DNA from: Mesoplasma syrphidae
GTDB lineage: Bacteria > Bacillota_I > Bacilli_A > Mycoplasmatales > Mycoplasmataceae
Assembly (NCBI RefSeq): GCF_002843565.1
Contig: NZ_CP025257.1
Coordinates: 558,001-622,000, forward strand
Length of the DNA: 64,000 nucleotides
Reading direction: 5' to 3'
The notes below the pieces were generated by a model. That model saw only the letters and a program-made list of their open reading frames with translations. It did not search any database and was not told where the DNA came from. Both the position numbers and the translations under genes were made by a program. Of this stretch, positions 45,185 to 54,856 are shown piece by piece (within the stretch, counting starts at the first letter, position 1; every line of letters begins with the position of its first letter).

Positions 45185-45853
45185 TTAATTTAATTCCATT
45201 TCTTTTATTTTTTTAACAACCATATCTACAACATTTACAATTGATAGATTTGAGTTATCAATAAATCAAGCATCATTTGTAAGAATTAACGGGCCTACTT
45301 CTCGATTTTTATCAGTAGCATCTCTTTTGATAATGGCTTGTTTAATACCTTCCAAGCTTTCATCAGTAATTCCTAGCAAAAGATTTTGCTCGTAACGTCG
45401 TTTAGCGCGAACTTCGATTGATGAATCTAAATAAATTTTTAAATCAGCATCTGTTAAGACAACTGATGTAATATCACGACCCACTTCAATAAATCCTCCA
45501 CCCAAAACCATTTTTCTTTGAGCTTCAACCATCTTATTTCTAACTTCTGGAACTACAGTAATAAAATTAATATACTTAACAATGTCGTTATCTCTTAAGC
45601 GGTCTCCAATTTCTTTGCCATTTAAATATGGTTTGCCATTTTTAACTTGATAATTAAATTTTTCTATCAATCTTGTTATCTCTAATGTTGAATTAAAATC
45701 AATTTTCTCATTAATTGCCAATAATGTAAATGCTCTGTACATTAAACCGGTATCAATAAATTCATAACCAATAATTTCCGCTACCCGTTTAAAAGTTTCA
45801 GTTTTTCCAGACCCTGAAGTGCCATCAACTGCAACAATAATTTTTTTACTCAT
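45185..45853 (-). CDS. cmk: Cytidylate kinase
   Basis: Phosphorylates CMP and dCMP. 222 aa with TGA as Trp in the C-terminal part. P-loop [22 protein letters not shown], then [39 protein letters not shown] and the lid [15 protein letters not shown]. This is the usual cmk-der neighbourhood. AAAGGTTC precedes the ATG. Confidence 0.96.
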
Positions 45854-45868
45854 AATGAACCTTTCTTT

Positions 45869-46555
45869 TTAAACAAATATGGGAACTACAATTGCAAGTG
45901 CCATTACAACAATCAGTAGTGTTGCTGTAATTACATATCATTTTGTTTTGACTTTATAATTTTCACTCTTTTTTAAAATTTCACGAATATTTTTATAAAC
46001 TGAATCTCGACCTTTTAAAAATACTTGCGAAGCTGGATTAGTCCCGATTTTCTCTCTAATTGCTTTAAATTCTTTCTCTGTAACATTTCTAAGAGCAATT
46101 TTCTTATCTCGATTCAATTCTTCCTGGTTTTTATTTTTTTGATTTTGCTCAAGTTGTATATTTCGAATATTTTCGTAAATGATTCGATTTTCATCAATAT
46201 AAAAGTCATCATCAGAAATCAACTGCGATTTAATAATTTTATCATTATCCAGATTTACTTTATTAATGGAGTTCAAAATAATTTTGTCATATTGATTTTT
46301 TATGTTAATTAAAACTTCTGGATTAATAATATATTTTGACTTATCCTTTCCCAAATAAAATTTTCCAATATCAAATTCAGCCTTTAACTCATCATATATT
46401 TTTGAAAAATATTTTGAGTCAACAATGTTTAGGGTTGTCAAAACTGATGAAACATAACTATCCATATCATTGTAGTTTTTTAAATTTTCGATTTCCTGAT
46501 TTGTATTAGCAATCAAAGCAGCATTACGTTCTTTTCTTGAAATAAATTCGGCCAT
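45869..46555 (-). CDS. Tail-anchored hypothetical protein, 228 aa
   Basis: Unrecognised. Residues 1-205 are hydrophilic, charged and mostly helical (many Lys, Asn, Ile, Glu). The last 23 residues are a hydrophobic helix (ITATLLIVVMALAIVVPIF), so the protein is probably anchored by its C-terminus with the bulk in the cytoplasm. The anchor is seen only with TGA as Trp. It is 15 bases upstream of cmk in the same unit. An extended -10 (TGTTATAAA) precedes it. Confidence 0.7.
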
Positions 46556-46601
46556 TGCAACACCCCACAATATACATTCTATTTTATAACAATTAGAGTA
46601 A

Positions 46602-46641
46602 GAAAAAAACTAAAACCACTTAAATGTTAGGGTTTTAGTTT
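46602..46641 (-). terminator. Terminator of the ECF S-component pair
   Basis: AAACTAAAACC / GGTTTTAGTTT stem with a 13-base loop, then TTTTT on the minus strand. Confidence 0.8.
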
Positions 46642-46647
46642 AAAACT

Positions 46648-47520
46648 TTATTTATAACGATGATTGATAATTCTCATTCTGCCCTCTATTAAAACAAACA
46701 GCACAAATGCAATACCGTATCGTAAGATATTTCATCCAAAAATAGCGAAAACTACTTTTAAATTAACTCCTGCAATCGTTTCTAACATTCCGTGATGGTC
46801 GTGATCATGATCGTGATCATGACCTGGTAAAAGTGGTGAGTTTGGTGAAACTTTACTTTGAATATATAAAGCTAGAATAAAACTTATTGTAGCTATAATT
46901 GCTACAACTAAAACAATAATTGGCATAGGCACTCATCTTTTAGTTTCATAAACTTTCTTATTTTCGTCACGATGAATTGGAGAGTTTTGAAAAATGATAT
47001 AAAAAATTAATCAAACAACTCAAACAATTAAAATATTTTGAAACATATCAAGCATTGGCTGAATTCAACCATGTTCCATTCCATGAATTAAGTTATGCAT
47101 AATGGGTTGAATTGCTCCTAACAATGAACTAAATAATGGCCCTAATGTGGCAATAGAAGTAACAACTAATACTATATCTAGAAATCTTGTTTGAATAAAA
47201 ACTTGATCTCCCACAGGCAATGCCAAAGTTTCTAATAAAATATCTAATAAGCTGACAACAACTGATAGAGCTAAGAACACAGCTGTTAAAGAAATTTTAA
47301 AAGTTAAGTTCTTTTTTGAAAATTTAAAATGGTGTGATGGTTTGAATTCATCCTCCATATAATCATCATGATTTCCATACTCATCAAAGTGATGAATTCC
47401 ATGATAATGATCTTTTTCACGATGTTTAAGCTTTTCTAGCTCTTCACCAGTTAACAATCTCTTATCTAAGTCACTTTTCAAGTGTTCCAAAACTTCTTTT
47501 GGGTTTTTTGCTTTTCTCAT
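46648..47520 (-). CDS. His-rich ECF S-component-like membrane protein, 290 aa
   Basis: Five or six membrane segments after a 70-residue hydrophilic N-terminus. TFKISLTAVFLALSVVVSLLD resembles the first helix of ECF S components. Histidines cluster three times: residues 33-64 (HYHGIHHFDE and HDD, HH), 142-150 (HNLIHGMEH), and 234-243 (HDHDHDHDHH) in a loop. Such clusters suggest divalent-metal binding; a metal transport role is inferred. TGA codons join the fragments. It follows another S-component-like gene on the same strand. Confidence 0.65.
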
Positions 47521-47538
47521 ATTTTTTTCCTTTGCTAT

Positions 47539-47596
47539 TTATAAAAATTATAAATAAGAAAAAATAAATGTAAAGCATTATTTATAATTTTTATAA
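47539..47596. repeat. 19-bp perfect inverted repeat between two S-component genes
   Basis: Left arm 47539-47557 and right arm 47578-47596 are exact reverse complements made only of A and T, 20 bases apart. No T tail follows on the minus strand; instead the ribosome site of the next gene does. It could be a weak terminator, mRNA stabiliser or operator. Confidence 0.7.
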
Positions 47597-48304
47597 TTAA
47601 ATTTTGTGAATCTTTATTAAAGTTAAAGCTATTTTATATATTGAGAGATATAAAAATAAATTTATTATAAATTTTACAAATGTCATCGAAACAATAATTG
47701 GATAAAATGTTTTTTTTATACTTTGATCAATTCCATATAGCTCTAGAATAAATAAGTAATTTATTAATAGCGCTAACGCTGATGTAATTAGGGCTACAAA
47801 AATTCCTATAAAAATTGTCAATATTAAAACTTTTTTTTGATTTGAACCAATATCATTAGAAACACGAGCAATTATAAATTTGCTTGTAAACAAGAACATT
47901 GCAAAAAATAACAAATATGTTCCATCAACTATTGCCATTGCTATTAATCCAACTGGTTCTGATCCTAGGATTAAACGCATTCAGACTCCAATTTGTAAAA
48001 TAATCATTGCATAAAATAAATTCGACATTAACAACACAATTAAAATTACAAAAAATGAAACTTCAATTACGAAAAATCCGGAAATGGGAACTAATCCCAT
48101 AACAAATTTAGAAAAAATTGACATAAGTATTTCTAGTGCCAAAAGTAATGCGAGATAGCTAATTTTTTTTGTAGATAGATTAAAGTATTCCTTAATTCTT
48201 ATTTTAAAGGTGCGAGTAGTTATTTCTGCAAAATCTGCTTTATGTGTTCAAAATTTATGTTGAGAAATTGGTATATTAATATTTTCATCTTGAAGATTTT
48301 TCAT
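47597..48304 (-). CDS. ECF transporter S component-like protein, 235 aa
   Basis: After a cytoplasmic N-terminus of about 45 residues there are six membrane segments. STKKISYLALLLALEILMSIF is the typical S-component first helix. VMGLVPISGFFVIEVSFFVILIVLLMSNLFYAMIILQIGVW follows, with TGA as Trp at its end. The pattern is near the riboflavin/folate/pantothenate group, but the substrate is not readable. AAAGGAAG precedes ATG 48304. Confidence 0.75.
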
Positions 48305-48336
48305 ACTCGCTTCCTTTCTGTAATAGTAATAATGTG

Positions 48337-48342
48337 ATTATA
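48337..48342 (-). promoter_or_regulatory. -10 box of the S-component pair, divergent with ppa
   Basis: TGA-TATAAT (extended -10) on the minus strand, about 30 bases before the 235 aa gene. A plus-strand TAAAAT at 48364-48369 is the likely ppa -10, so the two divergent promoters lie back to back. Confidence 0.5.
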
Positions 48343-48394
48343 TCAAATACTTGTTTTTTATTGTAAAATATTAATTGAATGAAAGAGGTAGAAT

Positions 48395-48961
48395 ATGTCA
48401 AAAAATAATGTTATTGATATGATTGTTGAGATTCCAAAAGGTTCTTCAAATAAATATGAAGTCGATGGAATCACTGGAAGAATTAAATTAGATCGTGTAT
48501 TGTATGGCGCTAACTTTTACCCAGGTGAATATGGAATGGTAGAAAATACTCTAGATTGGGATGGAGATCCATTAGATGTAATTTCTTTGTGTACTTACCC
48601 TACTTTACCAGGAGTGCAAGTAAGCGTCAGAATTTTGGGATCAATTAAAATGATTGATGCTGGTGAAATTGACACAAAACTTTTTGGAGTGTTTAACGAC
48701 GATCCAAGATTTGCAGAATATATGTCACTTGAATCTGTACCCCAACATTTGAAAGACGAAATTGAAAATTTTTTCCTACAATACAAAGCATTACAAAAAA
48801 AATCAGTTGTAATTAACGGTTGAGGAAGTTTAGAAGAAGCAATCGAAGAATTGCATGAGTGTACTGAAAGATTTGAAGCTTATAAAGATCGTCTGGCCAT
48901 TGATGGTGGACGTGAATCAATTTTGGCTGAATGAAAAGCACAAGGTTTAGGACAAGCTTAA
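48395..48961 (+). CDS. ppa: Inorganic pyrophosphatase (family I)
   Basis: Hydrolyses pyrophosphate to drive biosynthesis. 188 aa with two TGA codons. VEIPKGSSNKYEVDGITGRIKLDRVLYGANFYPGEYGMVENTLDWDGDPLDVI contains the substrate-binding Lys and the DxDPxD metal site. Asp residues also occur in KMIDAGEIDTK. AGAGGTAG precedes the start. It is monocistronic with its own terminator. Confidence 0.97.
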
Positions 48962-48990
48962 AAAACGAACTAAATTAGTTCGTTTTTTTT
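48962..48990 (+). terminator. ppa terminator
   Basis: AACGAACTAA / TTAGTTCGTT stem, then T6 on plus. It also abuts the stop of the convergent minus-strand gene at 48989. Confidence 0.9.
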
Positions 48991-49807
48991 ACATATGTAC
49001 AAAAGGGCCCAGTCATTTGCTTTGTTCTCAAAAAGTAGCAGTTTTCAATATTGGTACAAAAGGATACTTAATATCCTGAGCATAAGTTCTTGCAGCAATA
49101 AAATCTTTGTAAAAATCTTCCATGACCGTTTTTACTAAGCCAATAATTTCATTATTGTACTCATTTTCAATTATCTCTTTATAACGATAGGCAACTAAAA
49201 AATCAACTACCAAAATTGTTAGAAAACTGATCATCAGAAATCCAATAAATTTAGTCTTTCATAATCAGACAATTGTTTTTATCAATCAACTTTTTTCAGC
49301 TTCATTTGTGTATGTTGCGTGATAATTAATTCCAGTGAAAAAAACTCCGGTTTGTAAAATGTACAAAATCAAAATTGATCAAACTAAAATCACTGGAAAA
49401 ATTATAACTGTCAGCTTGTAAATTAATACCTTGTTATCTTTTTGAGTTGTCTTAGCAGATAATCAAATACGTGCTATTAAATAATCCAACTCATATCCGA
49501 CAGATTCAAATATTTTTTTTGAGATAATAATTTTCTTTTTCCTTTTATTAAGATTTTTAAAAATCTTAACATATTTGTCAGTTTCACTATAAATAATGTC
49601 ATAGTCCCCAAGATTAAACATTGTCTTAAATTCAATTAATAATCGTTCAATATCAGAAGATTTTATAACATCATTATAAGTACTAATTCTAGGAACTTGA
49701 TAGCTATTATAGCTTTTTGTAGTAACTAAGTAAACAAATAGTATTGAAAATAACGCAAATGTATCAACTATTCAGAGCACGATATTTGCATAAAAAACAG
49801 CTCCCAT
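48989..49807 (-). CDS. YugP-like membrane protein, metal site apparently lost
   Basis: 272 aa with many TGA codons, so it is invisible under the standard code. Membrane segments lie near residues 8-28, 128-150 and 188-212. The region before the second segment, FNLGDYDIIYSETDKYVKIF ... KKIIISKKIFESVGYELDYLIARIWLSAKTTQ, lines up with the zinc-peptidase fold of Bacillus YugP, where the last part should read AxHExGHALQ. No HExxH is present (residues 103-122). The similarity is by eye and modest. AAAGGGAAG precedes the ATG. It follows the yebC terminator and converges on ppa. Confidence 0.5.
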
Positions 49808-49837
49808 AAATTCACTTCCCTTTATTACATTATAAAT

Positions 49838-49861
49838 TAAAAAAACACCCATAATGGGTAT
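49838..49861 (-). terminator. yebC terminator
   Basis: ATACCCAT-TATGGGTGT stem, then T7 on the minus strand. Confidence 0.85.
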
Positions 49862-49875
49862 TAAAATTATTTATT

Positions 49876-50589
49876 TTACAATGCGGCATTGTGATAAACA
49901 TTTTGAACGTCTTCAAGTTCATCTAAGCGATCTAATAAAAGTTGTAACTGTTTTTGAATTTCCTCGTTACTTATTTCAATATAATCATCTGTTGGAATCA
50001 TTTTAGTTTCAGCAACTAAATAATTTTTAACTCCCATTTCATCCAATGAATGTTTAACGGTGCTAAATGATTTAAATGGAGCATAAACAACAACTGCAGT
50101 ATCTTCTTCAACAACATCGTTTACATCAATGTCATTCATCATTAAGTTTTCTAAAGTTTCTTCTAGACTAAATCCCTCGAAAGCAAAAACGGCTGCATCC
50201 TGAAATAGAAAAGCAACTTTTCCCTCAGGATTTCCATGATTTTTGTTGAATACTTCACGGATATTTGCAGCAGCCCGATTAACATTACTTGTTAATGAAT
50301 CAACAATGATAGCAATATTTCCTGGACCCATTCCTTCATAACGATTTGAAGTATACGATTCAGCATCTCCACCTTCAGCACGTTTTAAAGCACGCTGAAT
50401 AACATCACTGGGAACTTGATTTGACTTTGCCTTATCAATAACAGCTCTTAATGAAAGATTGGAATTTGGGTCTGTTCCTCCTGCTTTAGCAGCCATATAA
50501 ATTTCTTTAGCAGCTCTCCCGTTTACTGCTGATTTTTTTGCTGCTGTTTTTGCCATAGATGCAGCTCTAACTTCGTGGGCTCTTCCCAT
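49876..50589 (-). CDS. YebC/PmpR-family protein
   Basis: 237 aa, full family length. It starts MGRAHEVRAASMAKTAAKKSAVNGRAAKEIYMAAKAGGTDPNSNLSLRAVIDKAKS, the family signature. KRAEGGDAESYTSNRYEGMGPGNIAIIVDSLTSNVNRAA follows. Members have been described as transcription regulators and, for some, as helping translation of proline stretches alongside EF-P. The gene is monocistronic, with a TATAAT at 50628-50633 and its own terminator. Confidence 0.95.
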   Translation of the reverse strand: MGRAHEVRAASMAKTAAKKSAVNGRAAKEIYMAAKAGGTDPNSNLSLRAVIDKAKSNQVPSDVIQRALKRAEGGDAESYTSNRYEGMGPGNIAIIVDSLTSNVNRAAANIREVFNKNHGNPEGKVAFLFQDAAVFAFEGFSLEETLENLMMNDIDVNDVVEEDTAVVVYAPFKSFSTVKHSLDEMGVKNYLVAETKMIPTDDYIEISNEEIQKQLQLLLDRLDELEDVQNVYHNAAL

Positions 50590-50633
50590 AATATATCATC
50601 CTTTCAAAGTTCAAATAATTCTTTCTAATTATA

Positions 50634-50665
50634 AAATAAAAAAGACCCTTATTATAGGTCTTAAA
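50634..50665 (-). terminator. Terminator of the scpA-dgk unit
   Basis: AAGACC-TATAATAAG-GGTCTT, then TTTTATTT on the minus strand. Confidence 0.85.
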
Positions 50666-50669
50666 GTAA

Positions 50670-51296
50670 TTATTTTTTTAAAGAAGGATCAATTTCATAT
50701 ATTTTATTTATGATTGTTTCCATTTTTTCTTCCATATCGTCTGTCTCAGCGTCAACAACAAAAAAAGGAAAATCATAAACGTTTTGATCATAAAACTCAT
50801 TATAGTTCTTATTTAATAATTCTCAATATTGTCTGTCAACATCTAATTCAGATGAACGTCCACGCTTAGCAATTCTTTCAATGGCTTTATCTGTTGATAC
50901 TTTAAGGTAAATTACAATATCAAATTTAACTCTTTCATCTGGAATTTTTAAATTTTCTAAGACAACATTTTCATAAAAGTCTTGATAAGTTTTATAATCA
51001 ATATCATTAACATTACCTAAATCATAATTAACTTTCATAAAAATTGGATCTTCTAAAATTGTTCTATCAAAAATAATATCTTTTAATTGATGTGCCTGCT
51101 TTAATTGCTTTGATCTTGCAGCAAGCATATAAATTTGCATTTTAAATACTGTCGCTTTTAAATCTTTGTAATAGTCATCAAAATATGGATTTTCTTCAAT
51201 AGGCTCAGGAAAAATTTCGTGATTCAATCTCTTGCTAATTTCTTCCGATACTGATGATTTACCTGCACCCACTGTTCCAAAAATTGCTATTCTCAT
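50670..51296 (-). CDS. Deoxynucleoside kinase (dGK/dAK type)
   Basis: Salvage kinase for deoxyadenosine or deoxyguanosine. 208 aa with TGA as Trp. P-loop IAIFGTVGAGKSSVSEEIS at residues 3-21, then PEPIEENPYFDDYYKD (catalytic Glu and substrate pocket), MQIYMLAARSKQLKQA and the DRTILEDPIFM motif (the DRS-like segment). The lid RIAKRGRSSELDVDRQYW follows. Base specificity cannot be set from sequence. Confidence 0.93.
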
Positions 51297-51321
51297 TTTT
51301 TTATCTCCTTGTTATTTTTTA

Positions 51322-52077
51322 TTATAAATCGTCTTTACGTTTTGTGGCATTATAAATTCCGTAAAATTGCTTAACCTCATGAGCCTTCAACTCACGGAAT
51401 TCTCCAACTTGTAAATCATCAATCTCTAAAAACTCAATTTTAGTTCTCATTAATTTTGCTAAATCAATTTCAGCTGCCGCCAACATCTTTTTAACATGAT
51501 GTTTGCGCCCTTCAGCAATTGTTATTTCTACAATTGAAATATTTTTTTCTTTATTATAATTTGCCATTTTAGCATCTATTGCTTTTGTAAAATAATCCTC
51601 ATCAATCGTCACTCCCTTTAAAAGTTTATTGATTTGATACTTAGTAACACTTCCATGACACATTGCTTGGTAAGTTTTAAAAAACTCATAACGGGGGTGC
51701 ATGACAAAATTGGCAAAATCCCCATCATTTGTCATAATTAACAATCCTGAAACATCGTAATCTAAACGTCCTACTGGATAAACTCTAGCGGGAATATCTT
51801 CAAAATACTCTGCAACTGTGCGACGGCCTTTAGGATCATCCATTGTTGTCAATACTAATCTAGGTTTATTAAATAAGAAATAGTATTTTTGATTATCACT
51901 AACAATTTCTTGTCCGTTAATTTCAATAACTACATCTATCGATGCTTTATATCCCATTTCAGTAATTACTTCACCATTTACTTTAACACGTCCTTGTTCA
52001 ATCAATCTTTCGGCAGCTCTTCGTGAAACTGCTCCACGATTTGCAATAATTTTTTGTAAACGTTCTAGTTTAGGCAT
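51322..52077 (-). CDS. rluB: Pseudouridine synthase RluB
   Basis: 251 aa. The N-terminal S4 domain is RLQKIIANRGAVSRRAAERLIEQGRVKVNGEVI. The catalytic domain has VYPVGRLDYDVSGLLIMTNDG, where Asp in GRLD is the nucleophile, and EGRKHHVKKMLAA. It forms a large-subunit rRNA pseudouridine. Its ATG overlaps the scpB stop. The scpA-scpB-rluB order is typical of Firmicutes. Confidence 0.95.
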   Translation of the reverse strand: MPKLERLQKIIANRGAVSRRAAERLIEQGRVKVNGEVITEMGYKASIDVVIEINGQEIVSDNQKYYFLFNKPRLVLTTMDDPKGRRTVAEYFEDIPARVYPVGRLDYDVSGLLIMTNDGDFANFVMHPRYEFFKTYQAMCHGSVTKYQINKLLKGVTIDEDYFTKAIDAKMANYNKEKNISIVEITIAEGRKHHVKKMLAAAEIDLAKLMRTKIEFLEIDDLQVGEFRELKAHEVKQFYGIYNATKRKDDL

Positions 52078-52727
52078 TATTCGTCACCTTGAAGTTCATC
52101 AAAATCATCATCATCTGTAATTTCATTAAAAAAAGCTTTGGTACTTGCATCAGCCTCTGCTGCTTTTAACGCTTCAACATTTTCTGAAATGATTTCTTGC
52201 AGCTCTTCCCCACCAATTAACGGAAGCGTTTCCTTGCCACCTGATAAATTAAATAATTTAAAGAAATTTTCTGTAATTGAGTATAAATTTGAACGACCTA
52301 AGTCTTCTGATTTTCCAGTAACTCTAATCAAATTTCTTTGTTTTAACTTATATACTTGATAAGAGGAATCAGCTCCACGAATATGATCAATTCCTACTTT
52401 TGAAATTGGTCCCTTGTACGCAACAATTGATAATACCTCGATACTTGATTTAGATAATTTTGATTGTTCTTTAGCAACCTCTAATTTTGCAAATCATTCA
52501 TATAATACTTCTTTAGTTTGCAATCTCAACTTATTTGTTCCAAACCTTTGTATAGAAAAGGCAGATGAATCGTCACTTTTATATTTTTCCTCAAGTTCGC
52601 TAACGGCTAGTTTAATTTCTGAAGGCTTATGATTTTCTAAAACTGTTTGTAAATCGATTAAAGCGATCCCATCATCTCCATAAATAAATAAAAGACCTTC
52701 AATAATAGCTTTTAAATTGTTACTCAT
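52077..52727 (-). CDS. scpB: Chromosome segregation protein ScpB
   Basis: Kleisin-associated winged-helix subunit of the SMC condensin. 216 aa with TGA as Trp. LKAIIEGLLFIYGDDGIALIDLQTVL is the first winged helix. LSIVAYKGPISKVGIDHIRGADSSYQVYKLKQRNLIRVTGKSEDLGRSNLYSIT is the second, with the family's GR..LY end. Its start overlaps scpA by 8 bases. Confidence 0.95.
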
Positions 52728-53541
52728 ATCCCTCTACCTCAATTCTTTTAATTAAAGACTCATCTTCTAAAACTGCAATTGTAAAGGCAATTTCTAATTT
52801 ATCATCTTTTTGATTAACTTTAATAATTTGGTGTCTTACTAAATCTAAGACCGCCAAAAATGTTGAAATTAAATTTTTAATATTAAATGCGTTAGCTTCC
52901 AATAATTCTTCCAACTCTCATTGCTTGTGCTTATTACTTTTCATTTTTTCTAAAATCATATCCGCAATTTCTTGAGGTGAAATAACTTCAGTTGTAATTG
53001 TTGAATATTCTTCTTCAAAGATTTCAAAGCTATCGTAGTTTCTCATTTCTGAGTCAGTCATAACTTTTTTAAAAATTTTTGCAAATGCCTCCATATCAAT
53101 ATCCAAAGGATCAACCATTAACTCCACATCATTTTGCTTCATTTTAGAAACAAAACTTATTTTTGATTTTGATTTTGAAAATGTACGCAAATATTCTTCT
53201 TGTTTATTGGCAAAAAAATCTGTGACACTTCGAATTTGCTCATATTGAGTCAATTGCTCTAAAAATTCTTCATATGAATAATCTTCTTGATCATTAAAAT
53301 CATTTTCTTTTGGCAACAGCATTTTTGATTTTAACTCAATCAATTGAGCCGCCATTACTAAATATTCGCTTGCAATTTCAATATCTAGTTGCTGTTGCAA
53401 ATTAATATACTCAATATACTGATTTGACAGTTCAATTAAATTAACATCAACAATATTAATTTTTTTGTCTTTAACCATTGCTAATAAAATATCTAATGGC
53501 CCACTAAATTCTCCAATATTAACTTCTTCTCAACGTCTCAC
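52720..53541 (-). CDS. scpA: Kleisin ScpA
   Basis: Bridges the SMC heads. 273 aa with TGA as Trp. The N-terminal EFSGPLDILLAMVKDKKINIVDVNLIELSNQYIEYI and YLVMAAQLIELKSKMLLPKE match the ScpA signature. The C-terminal winged helix contains TFLAVLDLVRHQIIKVNQ. The start is GTG 53541, with GAGGTG 7 bases upstream; no better ATG exists in frame. Confidence 0.95.
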
Positions 53542-53599
53542 GACATTCACCTCTTTTTTTCATAATTTAATTTTAACTTAAAAAATGATATAAGAACCT

Positions 53600-54439
53600 C
53601 TACTTGGTAACTTTTTTATTTATTAAGCTATATATTTTGTCATCTGTTTTAAAATCTGAAATAATTTCGAAAAGTGTTCTTGCAGCCAAGATAAAAACTA
53701 ATTCAATTTCCATGGCAATGTTGTACTGAGATTCAGGATTTGTAAATGAATGTTCCAAATTATTTCTAAGCTTGCGAATGTAGTGAAAAGCAGATGATTT
53801 ATATAGTTTGCGAATATAATCTATAAAGCGCAATTCAGCTGCTTTATTTTTAAATAAGGGAATTGACAACTTTACAAAGTCATTAATAAAGCGGTAGTTA
53901 ACGTCATCATTAATTTTTTTTAAATCATATCTTTGAACTAAATAATGATTAATATATGTTAGTTTATCAAAAGTTGAATAAAGCGTTTTAAAAATCTGAT
54001 TTTGTAAATGATATTCAGGTTCATTAATTGTAAAAAAAACATTGCGCGAGTCATAAAATTTCTCTTTCAAACTTAAATTGATATAGAAAAAAAGCGATGC
54101 CTTAATTTCAGAGTAAATATAGAAATCAAAAATATTAAATTTAGTCAGTAATATTGCAATTATGGTTTTAATTAAAAATAAGGTCTCGTGTATTTGCTTA
54201 ATGCCAAAAGTTTCATCTTTAACTCTATTAATATCAAGTTCTAAAACTCTACTAGTTTTTTTTAAATGAGCATTCATTACAAAAATTAGTGAATTATCAT
54301 AAATAATAGTTTGATCAATAATTTTGATCATTACTTGGACAATTTCTGCAATTTTATCATCAATCTTATCAGCTTGCTTTAAATATGTCGCTACTTTTTT
54401 TAGCTTTTGAATATTTATTTTTAGTTGCTCTTTATCCAT
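53600..54439 (-). CDS. Helical protein with HEPN-like RxxxxH motif, 279 aa
   Basis: Unrecognised, soluble and alpha-helical. Near the C-terminus it reads YIRKLRNNLEHSF, with Arg225 and His230 spaced as in the Rx4-6H active site of HEPN nucleases, preceded by a helix and followed by another (MEIELVFILAARTLFEII), as in that fold. Much of the N-terminal half is Lys/Ile-rich helices. ATG 54439 follows AAAGGAAAA; the longer frame adds an unlikely leader. A TATAAT lies at 54474-54479. It is 58 bases upstream of scpA on the same strand. Nuclease activity is inferred only. Confidence 0.6.
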   Translation of the reverse strand: MDKEQLKINIQKLKKVATYLKQADKIDDKIAEIVQVMIKIIDQTIIYDNSLIFVMNAHLKKTSRVLELDINRVKDETFGIKQIHETLFLIKTIIAILLTKFNIFDFYIYSEIKASLFFYINLSLKEKFYDSRNVFFTINEPEYHLQNQIFKTLYSTFDKLTYINHYLVQRYDLKKINDDVNYRFINDFVKLSIPLFKNKAAELRFIDYIRKLYKSSAFHYIRKLRNNLEHSFTNPESQYNIAMEIELVFILAARTLFEIISDFKTDDKIYSLINKKVTK

Positions 54440-54478
54440 ATTTTCCTTTCGCAAGTTTTTGCAATCATTAATAATTAT

Positions 54479-54506
54479 AAAATAAAAAGCACCCATAAAG
54501 GGCACT
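54479..54506 (-). terminator. Terminator of the argS unit
   Basis: AGTGCCC-TTTAT-GGGTGCT (two G-U pairs), then TTTTATTTT on the minus strand. Confidence 0.8.
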
Positions 54507-54522
54507 AAATTAGTTTAAAAAA

Positions 54523-54804
54523 TTATTTGACAATAATGTTAGTAATTTGCAATGCCAAAGGTTCCTTACCTAAAACACATCAAACAGCAGCAACAATAAA
54601 TCCTACTAATGTTAAACATAATAAAATTCAAATTAATCCATAAACAAGTCTATTTGTCTGACCTTTTGTATCAGGGGTATTTAATAACATTTGTCCAACT
54701 AGTGGCTTATCTACTAGTCATAAAACCAAAGGTAAAATACCAAAAGTTATTCCAGCTAAAAATCCGTTTAGTAATGTTGATAATGCTCTTTTAATAATAT
54801 TCAT
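54523..54804 (-). CDS. Small two-segment membrane protein, 93 aa
   Basis: Unrecognised. The frame contains three TGA codons, so it is hidden under the standard code. Two hydrophobic segments (about residues 12-32 and 58-80) flank a polar loop DKPLVGQMLLNTPDTKGQTNRL. AAGGAGAA lies upstream of ATG 54804 and a terminator follows the stop. Reading frame, ribosome site and terminator together make it credible. Confidence 0.7.
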
Positions 54805-54856
54805 ATTTTCATTCTCCTTATATTATATAAATATACTCAAAAAATAATCTAAAAAC

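Noticed and set aside
46796-46822. Short tandem GATCAT-like repeat (gatcatgatcgtgatcatga)
   Set aside because: It is simply the codons of the HDHDHDHDHH stretch in the His-rich membrane protein.
54609-54794. Plus-strand 61-codon open frame
   Set aside because: It is antisense to the minus-strand 93 aa membrane protein, which has a ribosome site and terminator.
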